From: Pseudomonadota bacterium
GTDB taxonomy: Bacteria > Pseudomonadota > Gammaproteobacteria > Burkholderiales > Burkholderiaceae_C
Direction of reading: 5' to 3'
Length of the DNA stretch: 64,000 nt
Assembly: GCA_020161065.1 (NCBI GenBank)
Contig: JAIUPH010000028.1
Location: 1-64,000, forward strand
Within the stretch, counting starts at the first letter, position 1; each line of letters starts with the position of its first letter. Positions 7,431-16,113 of this stretch are shown in pieces. Position numbers and translations under genes: made by a program. The notes beneath the pieces are model-generated. The model saw nothing but the letters and a program-made list of their open reading frames with translations, had not been told where the DNA came from and made no database searches.

Positions 7431-9154
7431 TCGGCGGTGGCCGTGGCGGTGCTGCGGCGCGCGGCGTCGGCCACGCGGCGGAAGGCCTGCGGGCCCAGGC
7501 GGTGGGCGGTGTCGACGAAGCGCTCGCCGCGCTGGCGCTCGCGCTGGTACAGCTCGATCACGGCTTCGATGACGTCGGGCACCTCGTCGGCGGCGAACGA
7601 GGGGCCGATCACCTTGCCGGGCAGCGCCGGGCCGCCGAGCGTGGAGCCGTCGGAGCCGCCCACCGTCACCTGGTACCACTCGCTGCCGTCCTTGTCGACG
7701 CCCAGCACGCCGATGTGGCCGCTGTGGTGGTGGCCGCAGGAGTTGATGCAGCCGCTGATGTGCAGGTCGATGTCGCCGATGTCGTAGAGCCGGTCGAGGT
7801 CGTCGAAGCGCTCGTTCAGCGCCGCGGCGATGGGCAGCGAGCGCGCATTGGCCAGCGCGCAGACGTCGCCGCCGGGGCAGGTGATCATGTCGGTCAGCAG
7901 CCCGATGTTGGGCGTGGCGAAGCCGCCGGCCTTGGCGGCCTGCCACAGCGCGCGCAGCTCGGCCTCGTGCACCCAGGGCAGCAGCAGGTTCTGGTCGTGC
8001 GTGACGCGCAGCTCGCCGCGGCTGAAATGGTCGGCCAGCGCGGCGGCGCCGTCCATCTGCGCGGCCGTCACGTCGCCAGGCGACTGGCCGGCGCGCTTGA
8101 GCGACAGCGTCACCGCACGATAACCGCTGATCTTGTGGGCATGCACGTTGCGCTCCAGCCAGCGGCGGTAGGCGGGCGGGGCGTCGGTGTCGTCGCTCAC
8201 CGCGAAGCCGGGCGCCAGCACCGGCGGTGCGCTGAAGTGCGCGGCCACGCGGTCGAACTCGGCCTGCGGAATGATGTGCGCGCCGGCCTGGGCGTCGTCG
8301 CTCAGCAGCGTGGCGAACTCGGCGTTGACCGCGTCGATGCAGGCCTGGCCCTCGGCCTTGACGAGGATCTTGATGCGCGACTTGTAGAGGTTGTCGCGCC
8401 GGCCGTGCTGGTTGTAGATGCGCACGATGGCTTCGATGTACAGCAGGATCTGCTGCCAGGGCACGAAGTCGGCGAACAAGGCGGCGATCACCGGCGTGCG
8501 GCCCATGCCGCCGCCGGCCCAGACGCGAAAGCCCACCTCGCCGGCCGCATTGCGGTGCAGTTGCAGCCCGATGTCGTGCCAGCCGGTGGCGGCGCGGTCT
8601 TCGCGCGCGCCGTGGATGGCGATCTTGAACTTGCGCGGCAGGAAGGCGAACTCGGGGTGCAGCGTGCTCCACTGGCGCAGGATCTCGGCGTAGGGCCGCG
8701 GGTCGACCTCCTCGTCGGGGGCGATGCCGGCCAGCGCATCCGTCGTGATGTTGCGGATGCAGTTGCCGCTGGTCTGGATGCCGTGCAGGTCGGCTTCGGC
8801 CAGCAGTTCCATCACGTCGGCCGCTTCCACCAGCGGGATCCAGTTGAACTGCAGGTTCTGGCGCGTGGTGAAATGGCCGAAGCCGCCGCGCTCGCTGGGC
8901 TTGCCGGCGTCGCGGTGGTCGTGCTCGCGGGCCACGCGGGCCAGGGTGCGCAGCTGGCGCGACGACAGCTCGCCATACGGCACCGCAATGCGCAGCATCG
9001 GCGCGTGGCGCTGGATGTACCAGCCGTTCTGCAGGCGCAGCGGGCGGAATTCGTCGTCCGACAGCTCGCCCGCCAGGTTGCGCTGCAACTGGTCGCGGAA
9101 CTGGGCCGCGCGGGCGCGGACGAAGTGGCGATCGAAAGCAGTGTATTGATACAT
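7427..9154 (-). CDS. cysI: sulfite reductase (ferredoxin-type hemoprotein, NirA/CysI family)
   Basis: A 575-residue siroheme/[4Fe-4S] enzyme reducing sulfite to sulfide. The cluster and siroheme ligands are visible as CPGGDVC (C-x5-C) and CINSC (C-x3-C) in the C-terminal half, followed by GHHHSGHIGVLGV. The N-terminal half has the ferredoxin-like repeat pattern, with TTRQNLQFNW and GNCIRNITTD. No flavoprotein CysJ partner is nearby, while ferredoxin and its reductase lie 2 kb downstream. This suggests ferredoxin as donor (inference). A nitrite reductase of the same family is the alternative, but the cysH/cobA context argues for sulfite. The start at 9154 opens the operon. Confidence 0.9.
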   Translation of the reverse strand: MYQYTAFDRHFVRARAAQFRDQLQRNLAGELSDDEFRPLRLQNGWYIQRHAPMLRIAVPYGELSSRQLRTLARVAREHDHRDAGKPSERGGFGHFTTRQNLQFNWIPLVEAADVMELLAEADLHGIQTSGNCIRNITTDALAGIAPDEEVDPRPYAEILRQWSTLHPEFAFLPRKFKIAIHGAREDRAATGWHDIGLQLHRNAAGEVGFRVWAGGGMGRTPVIAALFADFVPWQQILLYIEAIVRIYNQHGRRDNLYKSRIKILVKAEGQACIDAVNAEFATLLSDDAQAGAHIIPQAEFDRVAAHFSAPPVLAPGFAVSDDTDAPPAYRRWLERNVHAHKISGYRAVTLSLKRAGQSPGDVTAAQMDGAAALADHFSRGELRVTHDQNLLLPWVHEAELRALWQAAKAGGFATPNIGLLTDMITCPGGDVCALANARSLPIAAALNERFDDLDRLYDIGDIDLHISGCINSCGHHHSGHIGVLGVDKDGSEWYQVTVGGSDGSTLGGPALPGKVIGPSFAADEVPDVIEAVIELYQRERQRGERFVDTAHRLGPQAFRRVADAARRSTATATAE

Positions 9155-9248
9155 GACGGGCCGCGGCAAAGGAAGCGGTCCGGACTCTAGGCAGCAGCGA
9201 TATGGCTGTGAACTACATATTCGTGAGTTGGATATTCTTGGTCGATAT
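9155..9248. promoter_or_regulatory. divergent promoter region of cysI and the patatin gene
   Basis: A 94-bp intergenic region, markedly AT-richer than its surroundings. Copies of ATAT-containing words are spaced across it (GATATGG, ACATATTC, GGATATTC, CGATATATG at 9198-9249). This looks like a LysR-type (CysB-like) target and promoter. The regulator assignment is an inference from gene content. Confidence 0.45.
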
Positions 9249-10172
9249 ATGAATGAGCCGGATCGCCGCCGCCGGGTCTGGCTGGCCGCGGCAGCGGCGG
9301 TGCTGGCGGGCTGCCAGTCGGCGCCGCCGGTGCAGCCGCCGCCGGCCGTCCCTCCGCCGCCGGCGCCACCGCCCCCGCTACCACCACCGCCGCCCAAGCC
9401 ACCGCGCATCGGGCTGGCGCTGGGCGGCGGCGCGGCTCGCGGCTTTGCCCACATCGGCGTGATCCAGGTGCTGGAGGAAGCCGGCATCCGGCCCGACCTG
9501 GTGGTCGGCACCTCGGCCGGCAGCCTGGTCGCGGCGCTCTACGCCGCCGGGCTGGGCGGCGCGGCGCTGGCCGAGCTGGCGCGCCACATGGACGAAGGCG
9601 CGCTGACCGACTGGACCTTTCCCGGCCGCGGCCTGCTGCGCGGCGAGGCGCTGGCGCGCTTCGTGCGCGAGCACACCGGCGGCCGGCCGATCGAGAAGCT
9701 GGCGCTGCCGCTGGGCATCGTCGCCACCGACCTGGACAGCGGCGAGCCCATCCTCTTTCGCGTGGGCGACACCGGCACCGCGGTGCGGGCGTCGAGCGCC
9801 GTGCCGGCGGTGTTCCAGCCGGTCAGCATCGCCGGCCACGAATACGTCGACGGCGGCCTGGCTTCGCCGGTGCCGGTGCGCTTTGCGCGCCAGATGGGCG
9901 CGCAACTCGTGCTGGCGGTGGACATCTCGCAGGCGCCCGAGGGCGGACCCACCGGCGACGCGCTGCGCATGCTGCTGCAGACCTTCGCCATCATGGGCAA
10001 GAGCATCAACCGCTTCGAGCTGCGCGAGGCCGATGTCGTGCTGCGCCCGGCGCTGGCCGGCATGGCCGGCGCCGACTTCCGCTCGCGCGAGCGCGCGGTG
10101 GCCGCCGGCCGCGCCGCGGCGCTGCAGCAGTTGCCGGCGCTGCGGCAGAAGATCGCGGAGCTGACGCGCTGA
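9249..10172 (+). CDS. patatin-like phospholipase lipoprotein (RssA type)
   Basis: A 307-residue serine hydrolase predicted to be membrane-anchored. The N-terminal lipobox LAGC is at residues about 19-22, followed by a proline-rich linker of about 30 residues. The patatin domain follows, with the oxyanion-hole motif GGGAARG, the nucleophile elbow GTSAG and the catalytic Asp in DGG(L). It probably deacylates phospholipids or lysophospholipids at the cell envelope. The start at 9249 is chosen because it gives a clean lipoprotein signal. It is divergent from the sulfate assimilation operon. Confidence 0.87.
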   Translation: MNEPDRRRRVWLAAAAAVLAGCQSAPPVQPPPAVPPPPAPPPPLPPPPPKPPRIGLALGGGAARGFAHIGVIQVLEEAGIRPDLVVGTSAGSLVAALYAAGLGGAALAELARHMDEGALTDWTFPGRGLLRGEALARFVREHTGGRPIEKLALPLGIVATDLDSGEPILFRVGDTGTAVRASSAVPAVFQPVSIAGHEYVDGGLASPVPVRFARQMGAQLVLAVDISQAPEGGPTGDALRMLLQTFAIMGKSINRFELREADVVLRPALAGMAGADFRSRERAVAAGRAAALQQLPALRQKIAELTR

Positions 10173-10196
10173 GCGCGGCGTCGATCAGCGAGCGCA

Positions 10197-10230
10197 GAAA
10201 AAGAAACGGCCCGGTGTCGCCACCGGGCCG
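10197..10230 (-). terminator. intrinsic terminator downstream of the phasin gene
   Basis: A perfect 10-bp stem (10207-10216 / 10221-10230, loop TCGC) is followed on the minus strand by TTTCTTTTT. It faces leftward transcription from the phasin gene and also separates it from the convergent patatin gene. A GGTACC...GGTACC pair (about 10236-10260) lies next to it. Confidence 0.85.
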
Positions 10231-10372
10231 CGAAGGTACCTTGACGGGGTCAGGGGTACCGAGGAGACAACCTTCCAGAGAGAGAACCCCCGCGCGGCGC
10301 GCGAAGGTCTCCGTCTGACTCGGCGTCTCGGATTCGGTTCCGTCGCCGTCAGCTGATCAAGCGATCGGACAC

Positions 10373-10927
10373 TTAGGCAGCGCGCTTGCCCTTGGCGGCC
10401 GTCTGCGTGGCCTTGACGGCGGTCGTCGTCATGGCCTGGAAGTTGGACTCGGCCACTTCGGCGGCCTGCTTGGCGGCCTTGTGCACGCTTTCGTAGGCGT
10501 TGTTGGCGGCGGCCACGGCCGACTTCACCAGCGCGACGGCGTTCTCGGTGCCGGCGGGGGCGTTCTTGACGGCGGTGTCGACGGCGGCCATCACCTTGCG
10601 CTGGGTGTCGGCAAAGGTCGCTTCGGCGACGCGCGCCACTTCGGCGTTGGTGCCGGCCATGATGTCGTACACGTGGCGGCTGTAGGCGGCGGCCTTCTCG
10701 GCGCTGGGCTGCAGCAGGCTGGCTTGCAGGGCCAGCAGTTCCTGGGCGTCCTTCACCGACAGCGCGGCCTTGGTCGTCTCGGCCACTTCGTCCAGCGCGG
10801 TCTTGGCGACTTGCAGGTTCAGTTCGACGAGGCGCTCGACGCCTTCGAAGGCCTTGTTGGTCAGGCCGAACAGGGTTTCGACATTGGCCTTCTGGACGGC
10901 CAGCAGTTGGTCAGGGGTGAAGCTCAT
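10373..10927 (-). CDS. phaP: phasin, PHA granule-associated protein
   Basis: A 184-residue, Ala/Val/Lys-rich, almost entirely helical protein of the phasin family, which coats polyhydroxyalkanoate granules and controls their number and size. It begins [20 protein letters not shown], the usual phasin opening, and ends in a Lys/Arg-rich tail (AAKGKRAA). A GGAGAA ribosome-binding site 4 nt before the ATG at 10927 fixes the start. A sigma70-type promoter and two operator-like repeats lie upstream. The synthase and reductase genes are about 25 kb away in this window. Confidence 0.92.
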   Translation of the reverse strand: MSFTPDQLLAVQKANVETLFGLTNKAFEGVERLVELNLQVAKTALDEVAETTKAALSVKDAQELLALQASLLQPSAEKAAAYSRHVYDIMAGTNAEVARVAEATFADTQRKVMAAVDTAVKNAPAGTENAVALVKSAVAAANNAYESVHKAAKQAAEVAESNFQAMTTTAVKATQTAAKGKRAA

Positions 10928-10982
10928 GGGTTTCTCCAGTGGCAAAGAGGTTGGAACGGATCTGTTTTGCGGCTACTGCGCT

Positions 10983-10996
10983 TTGCTGCGCTGCAA
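10983..10996. promoter_or_regulatory. operator-like site 1 of the phasin promoter
   Basis: On the minus strand it reads TTGCAGCGCAGCAA, a near-palindrome lying just downstream of the -10 box. It differs by one base from site 2 at 11045-11058. TGC/GCA-rich sites are typical of the PHA-responsive repressor PhaR, but that identity is an inference. Confidence 0.55.
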
Positions 10997-11006
10997 CATG
11001 ACTTGA

Positions 11007-11034
11007 AGTATAGGGGCCTGCCGAGGCATTGCAA
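11007..11034 (-). promoter_or_regulatory. sigma70-type promoter of the phasin gene
   Basis: On the minus strand, TTGCAA (11029-11034) and TATACT (11007-11012) are separated by 16 bp. This is the best vegetative promoter match in the PHA-related DNA of this window. Confidence 0.7.
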
Positions 11035-11044
11035 GCCTTTTTTG

Positions 11045-11058
11045 TTGCACCGCAGCAA
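11045..11058. promoter_or_regulatory. operator-like site 2 upstream of the phasin promoter
   Basis: TTGCACCGCAGCAA on the plus strand, one base different from site 1 read on the other strand. The two copies bracket the -35/-10 region, as expected for repressor-mediated blocking. Site 2 also lies 33 bp before the start of the divergent deacetylase-like gene. Confidence 0.55.
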
Positions 11059-11090
11059 GCTAGGGGGATCTTTCTAGAATCCGTGCACCG

Positions 11091-12038
11091 ATGCAGGCCT
11101 TTCATGCCGACACCTTCGTGCTGCCGCTGCCGCCGGGGCATTCGTTCCCGATGGGCAAGTACCGGCTGCTGCGCGAGGCCGTTGCGCAGCACCTGCCCGA
11201 GCTGCAGGTGATGCCGGCCGAGCCGGCCAGCGACGGCGAACTTGCGCTGGCGCACGACCCGGCGTGGATCAGCGCGGTGGCCGAAGGACACACCACGCCG
11301 GCCCAGCAGCGCGAAATCGGCTTTCCATGGTCGCCGGCGATGGTGGAACGGGCGCGGCGCTCGGTCGGCGCGACGGTGGCCGCCGCGCGCGCCGCCTTGT
11401 TCGACGGCGAGGGCGTGGCCGCCAACCTGGCCGGCGGCACCCACCATGCCGACGCGCACAAGGGCTCGGGCTACTGCGTGTTCAACGACGTCGCGGTGGC
11501 CGCGCGGCTGATGCAGGCCGAGATGCACCGCCGCCAGCGCCGGCTGCTGCGCGTGTGGGTGATCGACCTCGACGTGCACCAGGGCAACGGCACGGCGGCG
11601 ATCTTCCGCGACGACCCCACGGTGTTCACGCTGTCGCTACACGGCGCCAAGAACTTCCCGTTCCGCAAGACGGCCAGCGACCTCGACGTCGAACTGCCCG
11701 ACGGCTGCGCCGACGCCGCCTACCTGCGCGCGCTGGACGACGCGCTGGACAGTGCCTGGCAGCGCCAGCAGGCGGCGCCGCCGGGCCTGGCCTTCTACCT
11801 GGCCGGCGCCGACCCGCACGAGAGCGACCGCCTGGGCCGCCTCAAGCTCAGCCTGCAAGGCCTGGCCGAGCGCGACCGGCGCGTCTTCGCGCGGCTGGCG
11901 GCCTTGCGCGTCCCGGCCGCGGTGGTGATGGCCGGCGGCTACAACCGCGACATCGAGACCACGGTGGCCATCCACCGCCGCACGCTGGAACTGGCGCAGG
12001 CGCACTGGCTGGCCTGGCGCAGCGCCGCCGGCGGCTGA
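11091..12038 (+). CDS. histone-deacetylase-family amidohydrolase
   Basis: A 315-residue zinc-dependent deacetylase-fold protein of the bacterial class that removes acetyl groups from polyamines or protein lysines. Visible motifs are GGTHHAD (active-site His pair), YCVFND, the metal-binding DLDVHQGNGT and the C-terminal MAGGYN. Substrate cannot be read from sequence. It opens a run of same-strand genes with overlaps or very short gaps (deacetylase, thioesterase, antiporter-like, dehydrogenase, RmuC, MFS). It is divergent from the phasin gene, with which it shares the regulatory region. Confidence 0.85.
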   Translation: MQAFHADTFVLPLPPGHSFPMGKYRLLREAVAQHLPELQVMPAEPASDGELALAHDPAWISAVAEGHTTPAQQREIGFPWSPAMVERARRSVGATVAAARAALFDGEGVAANLAGGTHHADAHKGSGYCVFNDVAVAARLMQAEMHRRQRRLLRVWVIDLDVHQGNGTAAIFRDDPTVFTLSLHGAKNFPFRKTASDLDVELPDGCADAAYLRALDDALDSAWQRQQAAPPGLAFYLAGADPHESDRLGRLKLSLQGLAERDRRVFARLAALRVPAAVVMAGGYNRDIETTVAIHRRTLELAQAHWLAWRSAAGG

Positions 12039-12055
12039 TGGAAGAATGCGCCGCC

Positions 12056-12508
12056 ATGATCGACAAAACCCCCCGACCCCAGGCCCAGGGCCGCGAGCGC
12101 TACGCGCAGTTCCGCGAGATCGGCACCCGCTGGATGGACAACGACGCCTACGGCCACGTCAACAACGTCGTCTACTACAGCTTCTTCGACACCGCCGTCA
12201 ACGCCTGGTTGATCGAGCGGGGCGCGCTCGACGTCGAGCACGGCGCGGTGATCGGCCTGGTGGTCGAGACCAGCTGCAACTACTTCGAGCCGCTGTCGTT
12301 TCCGCAAGTCGTGCAGGCCGGGCTGCGCGTGGCGCACGTTGGCAGCTCCAGCGTGCGCTACGAGGTGGGGTTGTTCGGCCACGGCCAGCCGCTGACGGCG
12401 GCCGCCGGCCACTTCGTGCACGTCTACGTCGACCGCGTCACAAGGCGGCCCGTGCCGCTGCCGCCGGCGCTGCTGGCGGCCTTGCAGCCCTTGCGTCAGG
12501 CGCAATGA
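12056..12508 (+). CDS. 4HBT hotdog-fold acyl-CoA thioesterase
   Basis: A 150-residue thioesterase of the 4-hydroxybenzoyl-CoA thioesterase family, which hydrolyses acyl-CoA thioesters. The signature is WMDNDAYGHVNNVVYYSFFD near residue 25, with the catalytic Asp in DNDAYGHVNN. A purine-rich GGAAGA lies 10 nt upstream of the ATG at 12056. An earlier ATG at 12038 overlaps the deacetylase stop (TGATG) and would add six residues. The stop overlaps the next gene as ATGA. Confidence 0.87.
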   Translation: MIDKTPRPQAQGRERYAQFREIGTRWMDNDAYGHVNNVVYYSFFDTAVNAWLIERGALDVEHGAVIGLVVETSCNYFEPLSFPQVVQAGLRVAHVGSSSVRYEVGLFGHGQPLTAAAGHFVHVYVDRVTRRPVPLPPALLAALQPLRQAQ

Positions 12509-13818
12509 GCCTGGCCGGGGGCGGCCCGTCGGCGGCACTGTCGGCCTGGTGGGGCCTGCCGTTCGCCGGTGTGCTGCTGTCGATCGCGCTGCTGCCCTTG
12601 CTGGCGCCGCTGGTCTGGCACCGGCACTTCGGCAAGATCAGCCTCGGCTGGGCGCTGGCTTTCGTGCTGCCCTACGCCTGGGCCTTCGGGCCGGGCGCCG
12701 CGGCCCAGGTGTTCACGCACACGCTGCTCGACGAGTTCATCCCCTTCATCGCCTTGCTGTGCGCCTTGTTCACCGCGGCCGGCGGCATCCACGTGCGCGG
12801 CAACCTGCACGGCAGCCCGCGCACCAACGTCACGCTGATGGCCGTGGGCGCGGCGCTGGCCAGCGTGATGGGCACCACCGGCGCCTCGATGCTGCTGATC
12901 CGCCCGCTGATCCGCGCCAACGACAACCGCCGCCACGTCGCGCACGTGGTGGTGTTCTTCATCTTCACGGTCAGCAACGCCGGCGGCGCGTTGACGCCGC
13001 TGGGCGATCCGCCGCTGTTCCTGGGCTTTCTGCGCGGCGTGGACTTCTTCTGGACCGTGCGCCACCTGATGGCGCCCACGCTGTTCCTGCTGGGCGCGCT
13101 GCTGGCGATCTTCTACGCCATCGACTGCTACTGGTACGGTCGCGAAGGCGTGCTGCCGCGCGACCCGACGCCCGACACGCCCGGCCTGAAGCTGGAGGGC
13201 ATCGTCAACGTGCTGCCGCTGGCCGCCGTGGTGGCGCTGGTGCTGGCCAGCGGCCTGGGGCTGCCGCCGCTGCTGCGCGACGGCCTGCTGGTGGCGGTGA
13301 CGCTGCTCTCGCTGGCCATCACGCCCAAGGGCGTGCGCCAGGCCAACCAGTTTTCGTGGGCGCCGATGCAGGAGGTGGCCAAGCTTTTCGCCGCCATCTT
13401 CCTCACCATGGCGCCGGTGCTGGCGATGCTGAAGGCGGGCGAGCAGGGCGCCTTCGCTGCGGTGGCGCGCACCGTCACCGGGCCCGACGGCCAGCCGCAG
13501 CCCTGGGCCTACTTCTGGTTCGCCGGGCTGCTCAGTTCGTTCCTCGACAACGCGCCGACCTACCTGGTGTTCTTCAACCTCGCCGGCGGCGACCCGGCCG
13601 CGCTGATGACCACGCTGGCGCCCACGCTGGCGGCGCTGTCCGCGGGGTCGGTGTTCATGGGCGCCAACACCTATATCGGCAACGCGCCCAACTTCATGGT
13701 CAAGGCCATCGCCGAAGACCGCGGCATCCGCATGCCCGGCTTCTTCGGCTACATGGCCTGGAGCGGCGCGCTGCTGCTGCCGCTGTTCCTGCTGATGACC
13801 TTCATTTGGTTCCGCTGA
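12505..13818 (+). CDS. sodium:proton antiporter / CitMHS-like ion transporter
   Basis: A 437-residue inner-membrane protein with about 11-12 hydrophobic segments. It belongs to the ion-transporter superfamily that includes NhaD and the CitMHS-type carriers. Family-like motifs are GTTGASMLLIRPL (the discontinuous helix), TPLGDPPLFLGF, SSFLDNAPTYLVF near residue 335, and the GANTYIGNAPNFMVKA repeat near residue 385. The paired inverted halves are as expected for this fold. The start overlaps the thioesterase stop by four bases (ATGA). The transported ion is not determinable from sequence; Na+/H+ exchange is the usual annotation. Confidence 0.82.
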   Translation: MSLAGGGPSAALSAWWGLPFAGVLLSIALLPLLAPLVWHRHFGKISLGWALAFVLPYAWAFGPGAAAQVFTHTLLDEFIPFIALLCALFTAAGGIHVRGNLHGSPRTNVTLMAVGAALASVMGTTGASMLLIRPLIRANDNRRHVAHVVVFFIFTVSNAGGALTPLGDPPLFLGFLRGVDFFWTVRHLMAPTLFLLGALLAIFYAIDCYWYGREGVLPRDPTPDTPGLKLEGIVNVLPLAAVVALVLASGLGLPPLLRDGLLVAVTLLSLAITPKGVRQANQFSWAPMQEVAKLFAAIFLTMAPVLAMLKAGEQGAFAAVARTVTGPDGQPQPWAYFWFAGLLSSFLDNAPTYLVFFNLAGGDPAALMTTLAPTLAALSAGSVFMGANTYIGNAPNFMVKAIAEDRGIRMPGFFGYMAWSGALLLPLFLLMTFIWFR

Positions 13819-13829
13819 AGGAGACTGCC

Positions 13830-14825
13830 GTGACCGACCGCCCGTCCATCCTGATCGCGCGCGCGATCTTTCCCGAGGTGGTGGCGCGGCTGCGCGGCCA
13901 CTTCGAGGTGGAAGACAACCCTGGCGACCAGATCCACGGCCGCGCCGAGCTGATCGCGCGGCTGCACGGCAAGCGCGGCGTCATCGCCACCGGCAGCGAG
14001 CGCATCGACGCCGAACTGCTGGACGCCAACCCGCAGTTGCGCGCCGTCTGCAACATGGCGGTGGGCTACAACAACATCGACGTGCCGGCCTGCACGGCGC
14101 GCGGCGTGATGGCCACCAACACGCCCGACGTGCTGACCGAGACCACCGCCGACTTCGGCTTCGCGCTGATGATGGCCGCGGCCCGCCGCATCACCGAGAG
14201 CGAACGCTTCCTGCGCCGCGGCGAATGGCAGCGCTGGGCCTACGACATGTTCATGGGCTGCGACGTGCACGGCGCCACGCTGGGCATCCTGGGCATGGGC
14301 CGCATCGGCCAGGCCATCGCGCGGCGCGGCGCGCTGGGCTTCGGCATGCCGGTGATCTACCACAACCGTTCGCGCCTGCCGGCGGAGACCGAAGCCGCCT
14401 TGAACGCCCGTTATGTCGACAAGGCCACGCTGCTGCGCGAGGCCGACCACCTGGTGCTGGTGCTGCCCTACAGCGCCGAGAGCCACCACGCCATCGGCGC
14501 GGCCGAGCTGGCGCAGATGAAGCCCGGCGCCACGCTGACCAACGTGGCGCGCGGCGGCATCGTCGACGACGCGGCGCTGGCCGCCGCGCTACGCGACGGC
14601 CCGATCGCCGCCGCCGGGCTGGACGTCTTCGAAGGCGAGCCGCAGGTGCACCCGGCGCTGCTGGAGCGGCCCAACGTCGTGCTGACGCCGCACATCGGCA
14701 GCGGCAGCCTGCGCACGCGCCGCGCCATGGCCGACCTGGCGGCCGACAACCTGATCGCCGCGCTCAGCGGTGCGCGGCCGCCGTCGCTGATCAACCCCGA
14801 GGTGCTGGCCGCGCGGCCCGCCTGA
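13830..14825 (+). CDS. D-2-hydroxyacid dehydrogenase (glyoxylate/hydroxypyruvate reductase-like)
   Basis: A 331-residue NAD(P)-dependent enzyme reducing 2-oxoacids such as hydroxypyruvate or glyoxylate. The Rossmann motif GMGRIG is near residue 155. The catalytic set is the Arg in NVARGGIVDD, the Glu in DVFEGEP, and the His in LTPHIGS. The start is GTG at 13830, with a strong AAGGAG 7 nt upstream. The only ATG choices are internal and would cut the first strand. It lies 11 nt after the antiporter-like gene in the same operon. Confidence 0.9.
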   Translation: MTDRPSILIARAIFPEVVARLRGHFEVEDNPGDQIHGRAELIARLHGKRGVIATGSERIDAELLDANPQLRAVCNMAVGYNNIDVPACTARGVMATNTPDVLTETTADFGFALMMAAARRITESERFLRRGEWQRWAYDMFMGCDVHGATLGILGMGRIGQAIARRGALGFGMPVIYHNRSRLPAETEAALNARYVDKATLLREADHLVLVLPYSAESHHAIGAAELAQMKPGATLTNVARGGIVDDAALAAALRDGPIAAAGLDVFEGEPQVHPALLERPNVVLTPHIGSGSLRTRRAMADLAADNLIAALSGARPPSLINPEVLAARPA

Positions 14826-14844
14826 GACCATCGACAATCGAACG

Positions 14845-16113
14845 ATGGCGGACTGGCTTGCGATCCTGCTGCTGGCGCTGGCGGCGCTGAGCACCTTGCT
14901 GCTGCTGGCCTTGCTGCTGCGCCGGCCGGACCAGACCGAGTGGCGCCAATCGTTGGAGGTGCTGGAGCGCGAGCTGCGCGACGAACTGGGCCGCATGGCC
15001 AGCGGCCAGCGCCAGGAGCAGGCCGGGCTGCAGGCGCTGCTGGCGACGCAGACGCAGTCGGCGCGCGGCGCGCAGGACCTGGCGCTGCAGCGCTTCGGCG
15101 ACGGCCTGGCGGCGCAGTTGCGGCTGCTGGCCGAAGGCAACGAACGCCGGCTGCTGGCGCTGCAGGAAGGCAACGAGCGCAAGCTGGAGCAGATGCGCGC
15201 GACGGTCGACGAGAAGCTGCAGGCCACGCTGGAGCAGCGCCTGGGCCAGAGCTTCAAGCAGGTGGCCGAGCGGCTGGAGCAGGTGCACCAGGGCCTGGGC
15301 GAGATGCGCACGCTGGCGCGCGACGTCGGCTCGCTCAGCCGCGTGCTGGGCAACGTCAAGACCCGCGGCCTGTTCGGCGAGGTGCAGCTCGCGGCCCTGC
15401 TGGAACAGGTGTTCACCGCCGAGCAGTACGCGACCAACGTGGCCACCGTGCCCGGCAGCGCCGAGCGCGTGGAGTTCGCGCTCAAGCTGCCCGGCCAGCG
15501 TGCCGACGGCGCGCCGCTGTGGCTGCCGATCGACGCCAAGTTCCCGCGCGAAGACTACGAACGCCTGCTCGACGCCCAGGAACGCGCCGACGCCGTGGCC
15601 GCCGAGGCCGCCGCCCGCGCGCTGGAGCAGCGGCTGCGGCTTGAAGCGCGCGCCATCCGCGACAAGTACCTGGCGCCGCCGCACACCACCGACTTCGCGC
15701 TGCTGTTCCTGCCGGTGGAAGGCCTCTACGCCGAGGCGCTGCGCCGGCCGGGCCTGAGCGACGCGCTGCAGCGCGACGCCAAGGTGGTGCTGGCCGGCCC
15801 GACCACGCTGCTGGCCTTGCTCAACAGCCTGCAGATGGGCTTTCGCACGCTGGCGCTGGAGCGCCGCTCGGCCGAGGTCTGGGAGGTGCTGGGCGCGGTG
15901 AAGACCGAGTTCGGCAAGTTCGGCGAAGTGCTGGACAAGACCCGCCGCAAGCTGGAGGAAGCCACCAGCACGCTGGACGCGGCGCAGACGCGCACGCGGG
16001 TGATGAGCCGCACGCTGAAGGCGGTGGAAGCGCTGCCCGAGGCGCGCAGCCTGGCGCTGCTGCCGAACGCCGCTGCCGGCGACGACCCGGAAAGGCCGGC
16101 GCCCGGTGCCTGA
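14845..16113 (+). CDS. rmuC: RmuC-family DNA recombination protein
   Basis: A 422-residue protein with an N-terminal membrane segment (residues about 5-26). A long coiled coil follows (about 30-160, rich in Glu/Arg/Gln/Leu). The RmuC nuclease-like core contains GNVKTRGLFGEVQLAALLEQ, PIDAKFP and a C-terminal helical region. RmuC limits recombination between short inverted repeats. The last 8 nt overlap the next gene. Confidence 0.92.
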   Translation: MADWLAILLLALAALSTLLLLALLLRRPDQTEWRQSLEVLERELRDELGRMASGQRQEQAGLQALLATQTQSARGAQDLALQRFGDGLAAQLRLLAEGNERRLLALQEGNERKLEQMRATVDEKLQATLEQRLGQSFKQVAERLEQVHQGLGEMRTLARDVGSLSRVLGNVKTRGLFGEVQLAALLEQVFTAEQYATNVATVPGSAERVEFALKLPGQRADGAPLWLPIDAKFPREDYERLLDAQERADAVAAEAAARALEQRLRLEARAIRDKYLAPPHTTDFALLFLPVEGLYAEALRRPGLSDALQRDAKVVLAGPTTLLALLNSLQMGFRTLALERRSAEVWEVLGAVKTEFGKFGEVLDKTRRKLEEATSTLDAAQTRTRVMSRTLKAVEALPEARSLALLPNAAAGDDPERPAPGA

